DNA of 64,000 nt from contig NW_024881321.1 in NCBI RefSeq assembly GCF_018691265.1, positions 20,809,698 to 20,873,697 of the forward strand, read 5' to 3'. Both the position numbers and the translations under genes were made by a program. The stretch comes from Tyto alba. Taxonomy: Eukaryota > Chordata > Aves > Strigiformes > Tytonidae. A model generated the notes under the pieces. That model had not been told where the DNA came from, ran no database searches, and saw nothing but the letters and a program-made list of their open reading frames with translations. This document shows, in pieces, positions 26,353 to 35,281 of this stretch (position 1 is the first letter of the stretch; every line of letters begins with the position of its first letter).

Positions 26353-26887
26353 TGCGGAGCCGCGGACGAACGACACGCCGAGACGGGTTCAGTGTGGGTG
26401 ATAGAGCATCAATCAACGTGTGTGTTTATTGGTCCAGGGTACATATATTTATACAGACAATGATAATTATTATGCCTACTAGTCACTAGCTGATTGGCTT
26501 AAGCTCTAAAGGTCGTATTCGCACGGTCCACCTACTTGCAGTTAGCTTACAGCACAAGCTTCTCATAACGCTAAGTTTCTCATGCTACTATTTCTGATTC
26601 CTGTTGACTTGTTTTCGATACACGACAGTACCGTAACACAATGTTTCTCAGACCACCGTTATCATAACACTAGGTTTCTCAGACCACTATTCCTAATTCC
26701 CCTTAACCTGTTTTCGACACACCACGGTACACAGGGCTGAAGCGTCCTTGACATTCCTCCTGTATCAGCAGCTGCGAGCAGCTGCAGGCAAACCCTAGTG
26801 AGGCTCAGCATCAGCAGCTAGAGCAGGCTCTGATCATACAATTGCTCGGTGGGCTCAGGACCCTTGTCTCTGAGCCAATCTCCAACA
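26353..26887 (-). mobile_element. 3' LTR of the class II provirus (535 bp)
   Basis: On the minus strand it starts TGTTGGAGATTGG and ends GGCTCCGCA. It is preceded in the viral sense by a polypurine tract, which identifies it as the 3' LTR. A TATAAATA box (complement at 26446-26453) lies only about 16 bp before an AATAAA signal (complement at 26425-26430). U3 contains two diverged copies of an about 99-bp segment (26565-26663 and 26664-26740). This LTR keeps a 20-bp segment that the 5' LTR has lost. Confidence 0.95.
26425..26453 (-). promoter_or_regulatory. TATA box and poly(A) signal of the 3' LTR
   Basis: The complement reads TATAAATA (26446-26453) then AATAAA (26425-26430) in the viral sense. 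The signal sits between the TATA box and the expected cap site, so it belongs to U3 and R must be short. Avian alpharetroviruses have the same layout. Confidence 0.75.
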
Positions 26888-26906
26888 ATTCCCCCTTTTT
26901 CTTTTT
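26888..26906 (-). promoter_or_regulatory. Polypurine tract next to the 3' LTR
   Basis: The minus strand reads AAAAAGAAAAAGGGGGAAT immediately before the TG of the 3' LTR. This is the expected plus-strand DNA primer site of a retrovirus. Confidence 0.9.
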
Positions 26907-27201
26907 GTATGAGCAGAGCCTGCGCTAACGTTCGTTCAAAGATTTTCTTAATACATGACAAGGCACAACTTAGGCATGGAAGCTTACAATGTGTTGGCTA
27001 AAGGCACTTATCACGCACCCGGAAGTGCTGTGATAGGTCTGCATCGTTAGCACGCGTGAACAAACTAAATCTACTTTATGGTTAGTGCATCCAGGCATTC
27101 AAACAGGGAGGAAGCACTAGATTGACTTCCTCCTTCTTGCCCTTCCAGGTGACCCCAAGGGCAGGATTACCATGTGGCAGTTTTCTGATCAGAGACCCAG
27201 C

Positions 27202-27301
27202 CTGGATTGTCCAAACCCTGTAGGATCAGTGCATAACCCTGATCCCCCCCAAAAAATATTCCTACCAGGTTTTCCCCCTTTTTATTTTTTGGACAATCCA
27301 G
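27202..27301 (-). other. Long hairpin with embedded second polypurine tract in viral 3' region
   Basis: CTGGATTGTCC at 27202-27212 is the exact inverse complement of GGACAATCCAG at 27291-27301. Inside it, AAACCCTGTAGGA (27213-27225) can pair with TCCTACCAGGTTT (27260-27272) apart from a small bulge. At the tip GGATCAG (27223-27229) matches CTGATCC (27239-27245) as an alternative. A second polypurine tract (complement of 27271-27290) forms a large bulge on one arm. In retroviral terms this could be an RNA export or stability structure or a spare priming site. The function is inferred, the pairing is seen. Confidence 0.6.
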
Positions 27302-27545
27302 ACTCCTTTTAACGTTTGAATCATAGCATTCATAAAGCATTTCCACACAGACCCCAATACCATCATGACAATCATAATGACAATCAGCATTGCCAGTCTG
27401 TGCATCAACAAAGCTTTCAGCTACCCAGTAATTTCCAAGTTTTGTAGATTTGCAACCATCATCAGTCCATTATCCAAATTCCCAAGTCTCGTAACCAGTC
27501 TGTCAGTCCATGTTCCAATCTTATGCAGTCTTATGTAGCAAGAAA
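27262..27545 (-). pseudogene. env transmembrane-subunit remnant (broken)
   Basis: On the minus strand a frame ends at a TAG (complement 27262-27264) and contains a strongly hydrophobic run, LAMLIVIMIVMMVLGSVW (complement of about 27352-27405), followed by a short basic tail. This has the shape of a retroviral TM anchor and cytoplasmic tail. Upstream is an amphipathic segment with LGNLDNGLMMVANLQN, resembling the part of TM just outside the membrane. An in-frame TAG (complement 27421-27423) separates the two parts, and the ectodomain, fusion peptide and surface subunit are missing. It sits where env should end, just before the 3' untranslated region. It is non-functional, and the assignment rests on position and hydropathy rather than on clear homology. 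Confidence 0.6.
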
Positions 27546-27657
27546 ACCATCCTTACAGTTTTAAAAGTGTCAGCAATTGTAACAACAGAGTATGCAATAC
27601 AGAATGTAATACAGGTTTCGCCATGCTATGTTGTAAACATTGCAATGAACCCACAAC

Positions 27658-27779
27658 ATACAATGAATCTGATACTACATGAACAAGTTTTTGATACCAG
27701 TGTCAATGTTGAAATACCATACAATGAACCTGATACTACATGAACAAGTTTTTGATACCAGTGTTGATGTTGAAACACC
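27658..27779 (-). repeat. Tandem duplication of about 61 bp in the provirus
   Basis: Two adjacent, nearly identical units (27658-27718 and 27719-27779), each containing CAATGAA and GATACTACATGAACAAG. They lie between the gag remnant and the env remnant, in the zone where polymerase and most of env have been lost. Confidence 0.9.
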
Positions 27780-27790
27780 CAAATGACAGT

Positions 27791-29133
27791 TCAGAGTTGT
27801 AAAGTTCGTAAGGAGTCTCCAGACCCCCCGAGAAGAATCTTGTGATCTTGAGTTCCCAGGTGTCCCCCATTTGTTGTCACTACCGGGCAGGCCAACGCTC
27901 CAGCAGCATGCCTGTCCACTTTTAACAAGGCATCACGAATCACCCCACTCCATCGGGACTGAGCTAAAAGCGGAGCTGGTTCTGATAAAGGTGACGGGAG
28001 TGGGTGTGGTGGGGGCTGCCGGCAGCGCTTCCTTTTCTTGTAATTGTAAATGCAGAGTTCTGTTCCGTAGCTCAACTTCTGTAATTTTCTTTCAAGCTCT
28101 TGGACTTTGTCACTGTCCCTTACCGATGTGTGACCCTGTTGCTTTAATTCGGACAGAGCCGCCACTTTTCTCTCTGAGCCAGACGCTGACGCGCCGTCAG
28201 GGGCGGAACCATCCGAAGGGGGGAGGGGGGGCGGGCAGAGTTTATGGTGGCACGCCGCTCCACCCCGTACCCCCACGCCACTTGATTTCTCTGCCGCTTC
28301 TTGCGCGGTGGAGCAAACAGGAATACTTGGTGACATGCCCTTAATAGAGCGGAGCTGTTGATTACACCCGAAGAAGGTGGCTAATCGGGACGGACGATTG
28401 GTTTCAGAAAAGACCGGTGGGGATGGTACAGCGCTGACAGCCGCCATAGCAGCAGCAGCTACTTTCTTTTCTGCTTGCATCTCCCCCAGAGCTTTTACGA
28501 TCGTTCGCCAGACCACCCCGTGCTGTCGTGCTTCACTGCCTTTATTGCCTCCAGTGATAGTCTCGTCCCACAATAAATCACCTACTTTGCGCCACTCCTG
28601 TTGGCTACATATTAGCGAGGGGCCATCGTCCCTCTGCCCCTCCGCCTCCGAGGTGGGGGGGGGGGAGGGGGGGGCATGACTGTAAAGATACTGGGGGGGG
28701 GGCTGGCCTCCGGACTTTCCCTATTCACATTAACTGTAACTGGCCCTCCTGTTGATAGTACAGGAATACGATCACTGTCAAAAGGCATAGATCCGGATGC
28801 CTCACTATCTGGGGTAACAGTGGAACTTTCCCCCCCCAACTCTGCAGTTGCCACAGCTGCAAGGTTCTTTTCAAGCTGATACCGCTTACTATTATTCACC
28901 ACCTCCCGCCATGGTTTCATCATTTTCCTTGCAGCTTTATCCTCGTCAATTGCCATATCCCACAAAACATCACCTAATTGTCTCCACTCCTCGACATCGA
29001 AAAGAGAATTAGGGTCCTGAACACATCCTTTGACCCGTCCTAATGCTACTAAACCTGCGAGTGATTTTATACAATCCACTCCCCGCTTTTCTAAAAAGCG
29101 CTGTAATAAATCCAGGGCTACCTCCTGTTCCAT
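27791..29133 (-). pseudogene. gag remnant (matrix and proline-rich region), frameshifted and truncated
   Basis: The minus-strand frame starts at an ATG at 29133 in a good context (AAG ATG G) and runs 173 codons to 28612. It begins MEQEVALDLLQRFLEKRG, a helical matrix-like N terminus without Gly-2, hence no myristoylation signal. It continues into a proline run and an Arg-rich tail. Downstream coding sense continues in another frame from the C-tract (complement of about 28657-28672) to a TGA at 27791-27793, an open stretch that includes 260 codons from its first Met (28573). This second part contains an Ala-rich segment, proline-rich blocks and a likely coiled coil (DSDKVQELERKLQKL). No capsid major-homology region and no zinc knuckle are visible, so gag is cut before capsid. 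The shift at the homopolymer may be mutation or a sequencing error. Both pieces probably formed one reading frame. Confidence 0.8.
28657..28700. repeat. Two G homopolymer stretches within gag
   Basis: Plus-strand G runs around 28654-28674 and 28692-28700, the first interrupted by a single A. They encode the polyproline part of Gag on the minus strand and mark the frame change. Homopolymer length here is error-prone. Confidence 0.85.
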
Positions 29134-29148
29134 CTTGTCAACCTGGTG

Positions 29149-29600
29149 CTCCTTGGTTAAGGCACCTCCGGTCCTGTGCTCCCTGGATAAGGCACAGTAC
29201 CGTTACTGCCGACCCACACCTGATTAAGGCACCGTTGGCCCTTTGCTCCCTGCTTAAGGCAAAAAAAATACTCCCGCCGGCTTGTGCTCCCTGTTTAAGG
29301 CACTAAAAAATACTCCCGCCGGCTTGTGCTCCCTGTTTAAGGCACTAAAAGTACTCCCACCAGCTTGTGCTCCCTGTTTAAGGCACTAAAAAATACTCCC
29401 GCCGGCTTGTGCTCCCTGTTTAAGGCACTAAAAAATACTCCCGCCGGCTTGTGCTCCCTGTTTAAGGCACTAAAAAATACTCCCGCCAGCCTGTGCTCCC
29501 TGTTTAAGGCACTAAAAATACTCCCGCTGGCTTGTGCTCCCTGTTTAAGGCACTAAAAAATACTCCCTTTGATATGTTGCTGATGCTCCGTGACTAAGGC
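29149..29600 (-). repeat. Tandem repeat array of about 42 bp in the viral leader
   Basis: Seven nearly identical units occupy 29281-29575. The shared block GTGCTCCCTGTTTAAGGCAC begins at 29284, 29326, 29367, 29409, 29451, 29493 and 29534, so spacing is 41-42 bp. Four or five diverged units flank them, at about 29149, 29178, 29214, 29250 and 29584. The array lies between the primer binding site and the gag start and ends about 16 bp upstream of the gag ATG. It contains stops in all sense frames, so it is untranslated leader. It is not a CRISPR array, because the whole unit repeats and there are no unique spacers. Confidence 0.95.
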
Positions 29601-29739
29601 ACCAGGTGCAACTCTTGCCAGCAGCCCTTGCAGAGAGCGACCCTCTATCTCGGTTCAGCTCCTCGGAACGACCTGTCGGAGGCCCACTCCGATCGTTCTT
29701 GATTCGGCTAGGCGCTGCTGTCTCTGATATTTCCCAGCG

Positions 29740-30200
29740 TTTGTTTCTGCCGCCGCTGTATGCAGCACCTTTCCGCGTCAGCTTCCGTCGCCCCTCTGCG
29801 TCAGTTCCGGCGCCCCCCCGCTTCCACTTCCGGGGCCACCCTGCGCTCGCCTCCAGCGCCCCCTCGCGTCTGCCCCCAGGGCCGCTCAGTGTCCACCTGT
29901 GGCGTCCCTTCGCGTCCACCCCCGGGGCTGACGCAGTCGGCTCCTTACCACGTCAGCTCCGGTGTCTTTCTGCTTCCGTTCGTGGGGCCACTCACTTCTG
30001 GTCTCGGGGCCGCTCCGCCTCCGCTCTCCGGGGCTGGTCACCTCCGTTCTGCGGGGCCAGTCTGCCTCTGCTCTGCGGGGCCGGTCACCTCCACTCTCGG
30101 GGCCGCTCCGCCTCCGTTTCTCAGGCCGGTCCAGCCGGCTTCTCTCCGCGTACTCCCCCGGGTCTGCTGGGGCCGGCACCTCTCCGTCTCAGCTCATGGA
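29740..30200 (-). repeat. GC-rich leader with degenerate 22-24-bp repeats
   Basis: GC-rich viral leader just downstream of the primer binding site. A CGGGGCC-type core recurs at about 30005, 30029, 30052, 30076 and 30098, and looser relatives extend left to about 29760. On the viral strand an Arg-, Pro- and Gly-rich 97-codon frame (30179-29886, start MPAPADPGEYAERSRLDRP) and a 124-codon frame (29919-29545) span it. The antisense strand is open for 278 codons. These long frames on both strands are expected from high GC and the repeats. I treat the region as structured leader RNA rather than a gene. Confidence 0.75.
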
Positions 30201-30310
30201 CCCTGAATGCTGCTGTATTTGGTGTTTCTCCGGGTCCGTTCTCAAATTCCTCAGTCGTTGCTGTTTTTTTTCTGGGTCCGCCGCTCCATCTGTGTTATTC
30301 TTCTATGCAG

Positions 30311-30328
30311 GTCCCTGTTCGGGCGCCA
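30311..30328 (-). promoter_or_regulatory. Primer binding site, tRNA-Lys type
   Basis: The minus strand reads TGGCGCCCGAACAGGGAC, starting three bases after the CA end of the 5' LTR. This is exactly the 18-nt site complementary to the 3' end of tRNA-Lys(UUU), as used by lentiviruses and several betaretroviruses. It fixes the orientation of the provirus and supports the class II (ERVK) assignment. Confidence 0.95.
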
Positions 30329-30331
30329 TCT

Positions 30332-30846
30332 TGCGGAGCCGCGGACGAACGACACGCCGAGACGGGTTCAGTGTGGGTGATAGAGCATCAATCAACATGT
30401 GTGTTTATTGGTCCAGGGTACATATATTTATACAGACAATGATAATTATTATGCCTACTAGTCACTAGCTGATTGGCTTAAGCTCTAAAGGTCGTATTCG
30501 CACGGTCCACCTACTTGCAGTTAGCTTACAGCACAAGCTTCTCATAACACTAAGTTTCTCATGCTACTTGTTTTCGATACACGACAGTACCGTAACACAA
30601 TGTTTCTCAGACCACCGTTACCATAACACTAGGTTTCTCAGACCACTATTCCTAATTCCCCTTAACCTGTTTTCGACACACCACGGTACACAGGGCTGAA
30701 GCGTCCTTGACATTCCTCCTGTATCAGCAGCTGTGAGCAGCTGCAGGCAAACCCTAGTGAGGCTCAGCATCAGCAGCTAGAACAGGCTCTGATCATACAA
30801 TTGCTCGGTGGGCTCAGGACCCTTGTCTCTGAGCCATTCTCCAACA
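30332..30846 (-). mobile_element. 5' LTR of the class II provirus (515 bp)
   Basis: It is the same family as the 3' LTR, starting (minus strand) TGTTGGAGAATGG and ending GGCTCCGCA. It differs at six positions and lacks 20 bp (ATTTCTGATTCCTGTTGACT in plus-strand terms) present in the other three family copies. Because the LTRs were identical at integration, the deletion happened here afterwards, probably by slippage between flanking ACT triplets. The primer binding site follows directly. Confidence 0.95.
30404..30432 (-). promoter_or_regulatory. Proviral promoter: TATA box with U3 poly(A) signal
   Basis: The complement reads TATAAATA (30425-30432) and AATAAA (30404-30409). It would drive the provirus leftwards. 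Confidence 0.75.
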
Positions 30847-30852
30847 CCAGTC

Positions 30853-32700
30853 TGCAGTCTGCTTTATAAGATCAGTTAAAACAGAGAGTCATAAAAGTAC
30901 TTAAAAATGAATGACAAAACTAGTAAGAACAAAGAACGAAATCCAAGACTGAAGTAATTCAGAATGTCTTTAGAACAAAAGAAAAAAAGTTTTTGTTCAA
31001 GTAAAGAGAAGTACCAGTTTTCTTATCATTTCAGTCTATTATTGTATCTGGGACTGATTAGAAAATGATGACAAATCTGATACATACTCTGAGATTTTAC
31101 TTTGCTAGACTTACTGGAATTTCAAAACATATACTTTGACAGACAATTATTATGAAAATATTAAATATAATTCAAGTTATATATGCATTTCATAATTTTA
31201 ATTTCCATAGGGTTGTCCTTTGAGGGCAACATTACAATATGCAAACACAAGATGAATCAGAAAACAAACCACACCAGAGAATATATAAATTAAACTCTTA
31301 GAAATGAGTTGTATAAGGCCTTTATATTTTATGATGTAAGGGAATATTTGTGTGAAATACAGGTGGGATAGACAAATAAAAGGGGACTATCAAGACACTG
31401 ATAATGTCACCACATAGTTGACTGCAAAGTTTTTCAGAGGACAGTTCTTAGTTTGTCATCATTATTACTGTCATTGTTTCTTGAAACAGTGATCATGATG
31501 CTCAAGTAATTGTAAACATGTAAAGAAAGTGTTTATATGGAAGTCTGCTATGTTAACAGGATTGAGTTTAACTTCATAAAAGTAAGCTATTGAGTGCATT
31601 TTTACAATGATGCAAAGTTGCACCCAGGAATTTCCAGCTTAGCTGTACAGAGATTCAGATTTTGCACCACAGAGAATTCAGCTCAGTCTTTGAATCAGTC
31701 TGTCCTCCCACTGCTGTAAGGGAACAGAAAGCAGCAAAAGAAGGCTATATTCTCTGAGGTCACTCTTCTGCAGATTTGTCACCCCTTACTGTCCAAATGC
31801 CCTTTTTCTCTAATTCCATGCAACTTGGAAATCTAAATTCTATGCAGTACCTATTTGCCACTTAAAATAGCTTTAAGCATAATGAAGCTTATGTTGTGTC
31901 CTGGGCTTAACGTGCTAATAAACATTTATAAAAAACTGAAGCAATTTTTAACAGGCCTTCCTTTGAAGTGTTATGAGAGACTACCAGCCCCTCTACAGAA
32001 CCTAACCTACCACTTCTTTTTCTATGTTGTGTCTATGTGAGCTTTTTTAAGCATACACATCATGTTCACTTCACAAACATGTCAATTCCATACTGTGCCA
32101 AATTACGTTTGTTTCTTGTCTGAATTCCTGTAGGCCCAGTCACTCCAGCTCGCTGTGGGAGAGCACTGACAACAAATCCCTAGCATGTGTGTTGGTGTTT
32201 GTGTGTGCAATTCTGTAAATGATTATTATTACATGCTTTTTCATTTACAAAACACTGAATGCAGACAGCTTTAGTCTTGAACTTCAGCTACAGTCAGAAT
32301 AGTAATCATCTCACTTTTCTTTCTTCAGTGCAGACCTATATGGAATGCTTCTTCAGTCTTGGACAGAAAAACATTCTGCCAACGCAAAGAAATTTAATAC
32401 AGCTTATGCCCACTTTAAACATACTACCATAACAAGAGAGATGGAAACATTTTAACTTTCAAGTTCCCTGTACTGTAAAAATATTCAAAATTTCTTGGGC
32501 CAAAGTTAGCTCTGTTAAAACCTGCTAGCCTAATGCCTTTTTTATTACTCGCAGGAAGCTAAATATCTGGGCTGCAATCCGTGGCCTCAAACCTGTAGCA
32601 ATAGCTAATGATTTTCTGCTAGATGACAAAGCTTAGATTCCCTGGACTATGTATTAAGGTCTTCTATCTGAATTCCATTTTGGTCTTTTCTATTTCCCTG

Positions 32701-32738
<38 letters not shown>

Positions 32739-32967
32739 TTATTTTCCTATTTTCTTTGTTTTTTCCCTAATAATATAAAACTTGTGATTCCTAGCACAAT
32801 TCATATACTGCTTAATGAATATTCAGGTGAATCCCCAGCATCAGCTTTCTTTGTGTTACTGATTTTTCAACACAAATGTGTTGAAAACAGACTTTTATGA
32901 GAGCTTCTCTAAAAATAATTTCTAACTCCCATAGAAATAAATATTTATATAGAGTATTACTTGTAGA
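30853..32967. other. Unassigned AT-rich DNA
   Basis: No gene or element recognised. It contains a T31 run at 32703-32733. Confidence 0.5.
32703..32733. repeat. poly(T) run of 31
   Basis: Uninterrupted run of 31 T. Confidence 0.95.
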
Positions 32968-33465
32968 ACATGAGTATATTTGGAATCTGGTGGGAAACAT
33001 TGTATTTGAGTAGTTAATGATCTTGAGCAAGGTCTGACAACCATTTTGGGCCTTGTGCTAAGGCTTGAGATACCTGTATGTTAGCATGAGTCGACATATA
33101 TAACCCCAGGTACATAACAATAACTTGGTGGAAGACTCTGGATATGTACCTTTCTGGCTACATCTCCTAGATACATGTATTTAGATCTGCTCTGGTGGGC
33201 AATAAGAAAAAGACCTGTCAAAGCAGATATATAGTTCTGTTTGTTACACTAGATACAAAGAACCACAGTACTATGTGTGGGAGTGAACCTCTTCACATAT
33301 GGGATCTGCAGGCTGCTGTGGCTATTCATCTGGGGTCCATCTGATGCTGCACAAGAGCAGGACTCCCAGCATCTAAGTGAATATAAGATTTACTTGTTAT
33401 CTATATTTTTCTTCCTATTTTCTATCAGGTTATTACTACTGTTATTAAAGCAGTTGTGTTAGGCC
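32968..33465 (+). mobile_element. Ancient LTR-like dispersed repeat, copy A
   Basis: It aligns over almost its whole length with the reverse complement of 46838-47345. Shared blocks include CATTGTATTTGAG, TTAGCATGAGT, CTTTCTGGCTACATCTCCTA, GATCTGCTCTGGTGGGCA, CCCAGCATCT and AAAGCAGTTNTGTTA. A TATATAA box (33097-33103) and an ATTAAA signal (33444-33449) sit in the order expected of an LTR, and the ATTAAA is embedded in an ERVL-like TTATTAAAGC context. Termini and TSD are eroded. I do not recognise the family. Confidence 0.65.
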
Positions 33466-35276
33466 ACTTGCTGCTGTGCTTTTCTTATTGAAATCTAGAC
33501 AGAACTCTGCACCTCTTTTGTCACAGAACAATGAGTGACAACTGTCTTTTACTCAGTCTTTCCTGATAAGTTTTTCTCATAGGTTTTTAACTTCCTGAAG
33601 TAAGTTGTTTTGCCATTAACAGGTTTGATAAAGTAGGCAAGCTTAAAGAATAGATGAAGTTAGTCTCCAAACTCCAAAAATACTCTGTACTCATTACCGA
33701 GCGAAGGATCAAAGTTACTGTAACCCATACAAAGTGATATGACTATAGAATCATTGAGATCATTCTGATAATTCATGAATGTTTTTAAAACAAACACATT
33801 TTAAGTCATCACACCTACAAACCCCAGGAGGAACATGAATATGTCCGCTGGGTCTTTGCTGGGCCTGTGCTCCACAGTCTCTTTTTCAGAAACCAAGACA
33901 AAACCATAGCAGTGCACATTCTTCAGTGGATCCTACAAAGAAATTCGTGTCAAAGCGTTGACAATCCAGGTTCACACGTTAATGTAGTCTGTATATCAGT
34001 TTAGCTGTTTATCAGATTTGTAATACAAACAGAAGTTTCAAAAAACAGAATTTGCTTTCTTGTTTCTTATATTTCGCATCAGTCCAGAAGGTGCCTTCCA
34101 CTAACACCTGAGGGAAAAATAGGTTTAATTCTGGTAACAGTGAAATCAGACACTCAATAAACTATCATACCACATTCCTCTTGAAAATACTAAGAACAAA
34201 GAAATTGTATATTTTCAAGTGAGCACTTTAAATATTGAGGACGCAGGCAGAGATGTAACTTCTCTGTCCTCTGCATGTCACTTCCTCTATCCAGAATGTT
34301 GCCTACCTTGCCTGAGCTGTTTTCTAATGCTAGATATAGTTTGTATGGGATGAAATGAGGAAGGACTTCTCAGTATTAAAAATTCTTTTTACCTATAAAA
34401 ACTGGTTAACCATTTCTTCATGTTCAGTCACTGGCAGAAATGAGGGTCTATTTTTGTGTTATCTCTACTGGTCTACTGTTTCAGAATACAAGTTCTAGTG
34501 TAAAACCAAATCTGAGTGGTTGTATACACAGTTTTAGAAATACACAATTTTGACTCAATCACATGCTAAGTCTTTTTATTCACTGAAGTCAAAAGGGGCA
34601 GGATTCAGTGGAACAAGTTATGATTAATAGTTGCTCAAAATGTGTGCAGGGAAAATAAGTAAAGTTTTTGGTTTAAAAAACTATTTTAACCCAACTATTA
34701 TCACTATATTGACTGTTAGCTCACCCTTCAAAGGTAAAAACAAACAAACAAACAAACAAAAAAAACAAAAGTAAAAAAAAATATAGAACAAACAAAAACT
34801 CAGTTCCATTACACTCCCTATGAATTGAGGAATAACAGAAAAACTATGCTGTGATATTGTTCTGTATTTATGCCAGTTAAATGCTACAAACCACCTAAGA
34901 AGGGAGAACAGAAGCAGAGAGCTATTCTTAAGAGTATTCTTAAAATAATCCTTAATGAATATATAGGTAGGAATGGATGTTCAGTTTAAAGTTCTATTTT
35001 AAACAGATCTTAAATATGTTATTATATATCTAAATCAATGCAAATACAATTTCCCTTTCTAAAAAATGGTCAAAATTAAGACATCAAATATGATAAAGCA
35101 TTTTGTTATCCCATATTGCCAGGGCAGTAAGAATGGCAGCAGAAGTATCTGAGTATTATAATTTCCACTTGTGAATAAGGAAAGAGTTATTCATCTGATC
35201 TGAAGGTTAAGTTATTTAATAAGATATAGTGTACAAGTGTTTATTTCCTTACACTTCCCAATCTGCAGTTTATGTC
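33466..35276. other. Unassigned AT-rich DNA
   Basis: No gene or element recognised. An A-rich AAAC tract occurs at about 34736-34790. Confidence 0.5.
34736..34790. repeat. A-rich (CAAA)n tract
   Basis: Imperfect CAAA/AAAAC units with A runs, about 55 bp. Confidence 0.85.
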
Positions 35277-35281
35277 TTCAC

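Larger units (their letters stand above)
26353..30846 (-). mobile_element. Class II (ERVK-like) provirus, minus strand, lacking protease and polymerase
   Basis: A 4494-bp endogenous retrovirus bounded by two LTRs with TG...CA ends and a perfect 6-bp duplication, ccagtc (26347-26352 and 30847-30852). Transcription runs right to left: 5' LTR 30332-30846, tRNA-Lys-type primer binding site 30311-30328, long leader with two repeat arrays, gag remnant 29133-27791, env transmembrane remnant ending at 27262, polypurine tract 26888-26906, 3' LTR 26353-26887. Only 3444 bp separate the LTRs, and no protease, reverse transcriptase or integrase motif is visible, so the element was either deleted or propagated as a non-autonomous form. 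The LTRs differ by six substitutions over 515 aligned bases plus one 20-bp indel, indicating a fairly recent insertion. Confidence 0.96.

Noticed and set aside
26247..26489. Frames at 26247-26489 and 57099-57308 sharing an identical C-terminal half
   Set aside because: The shared part is the antisense of the class II LTR. The N-terminal halves are unrelated flanking DNA.
27871..28344. 157-codon plus-strand frame
   Set aside because: Antisense shadow of the gag remnant, whose minus-strand frame has Gag-like features.
29365..29556. Plus-strand frame with a 14-residue repeat
   Set aside because: The period of 42 bp is a multiple of three, so one frame stays open automatically. It is antisense to the viral transcript.
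29281..29575. Regular repeats with about 42-bp spacing, CRISPR-like at first glance
   Set aside because: The whole unit repeats with no unique spacers, and the context is a vertebrate retroviral leader.
29606..30442. 278-codon plus-strand open frame, the longest in the window
   Set aside because: It is antisense to the GC-rich viral leader, runs across the PBS into the 5' LTR, is built of repetitive S/R/P/G codons from the 22-24-bp repeats, and has no recognisable domain.
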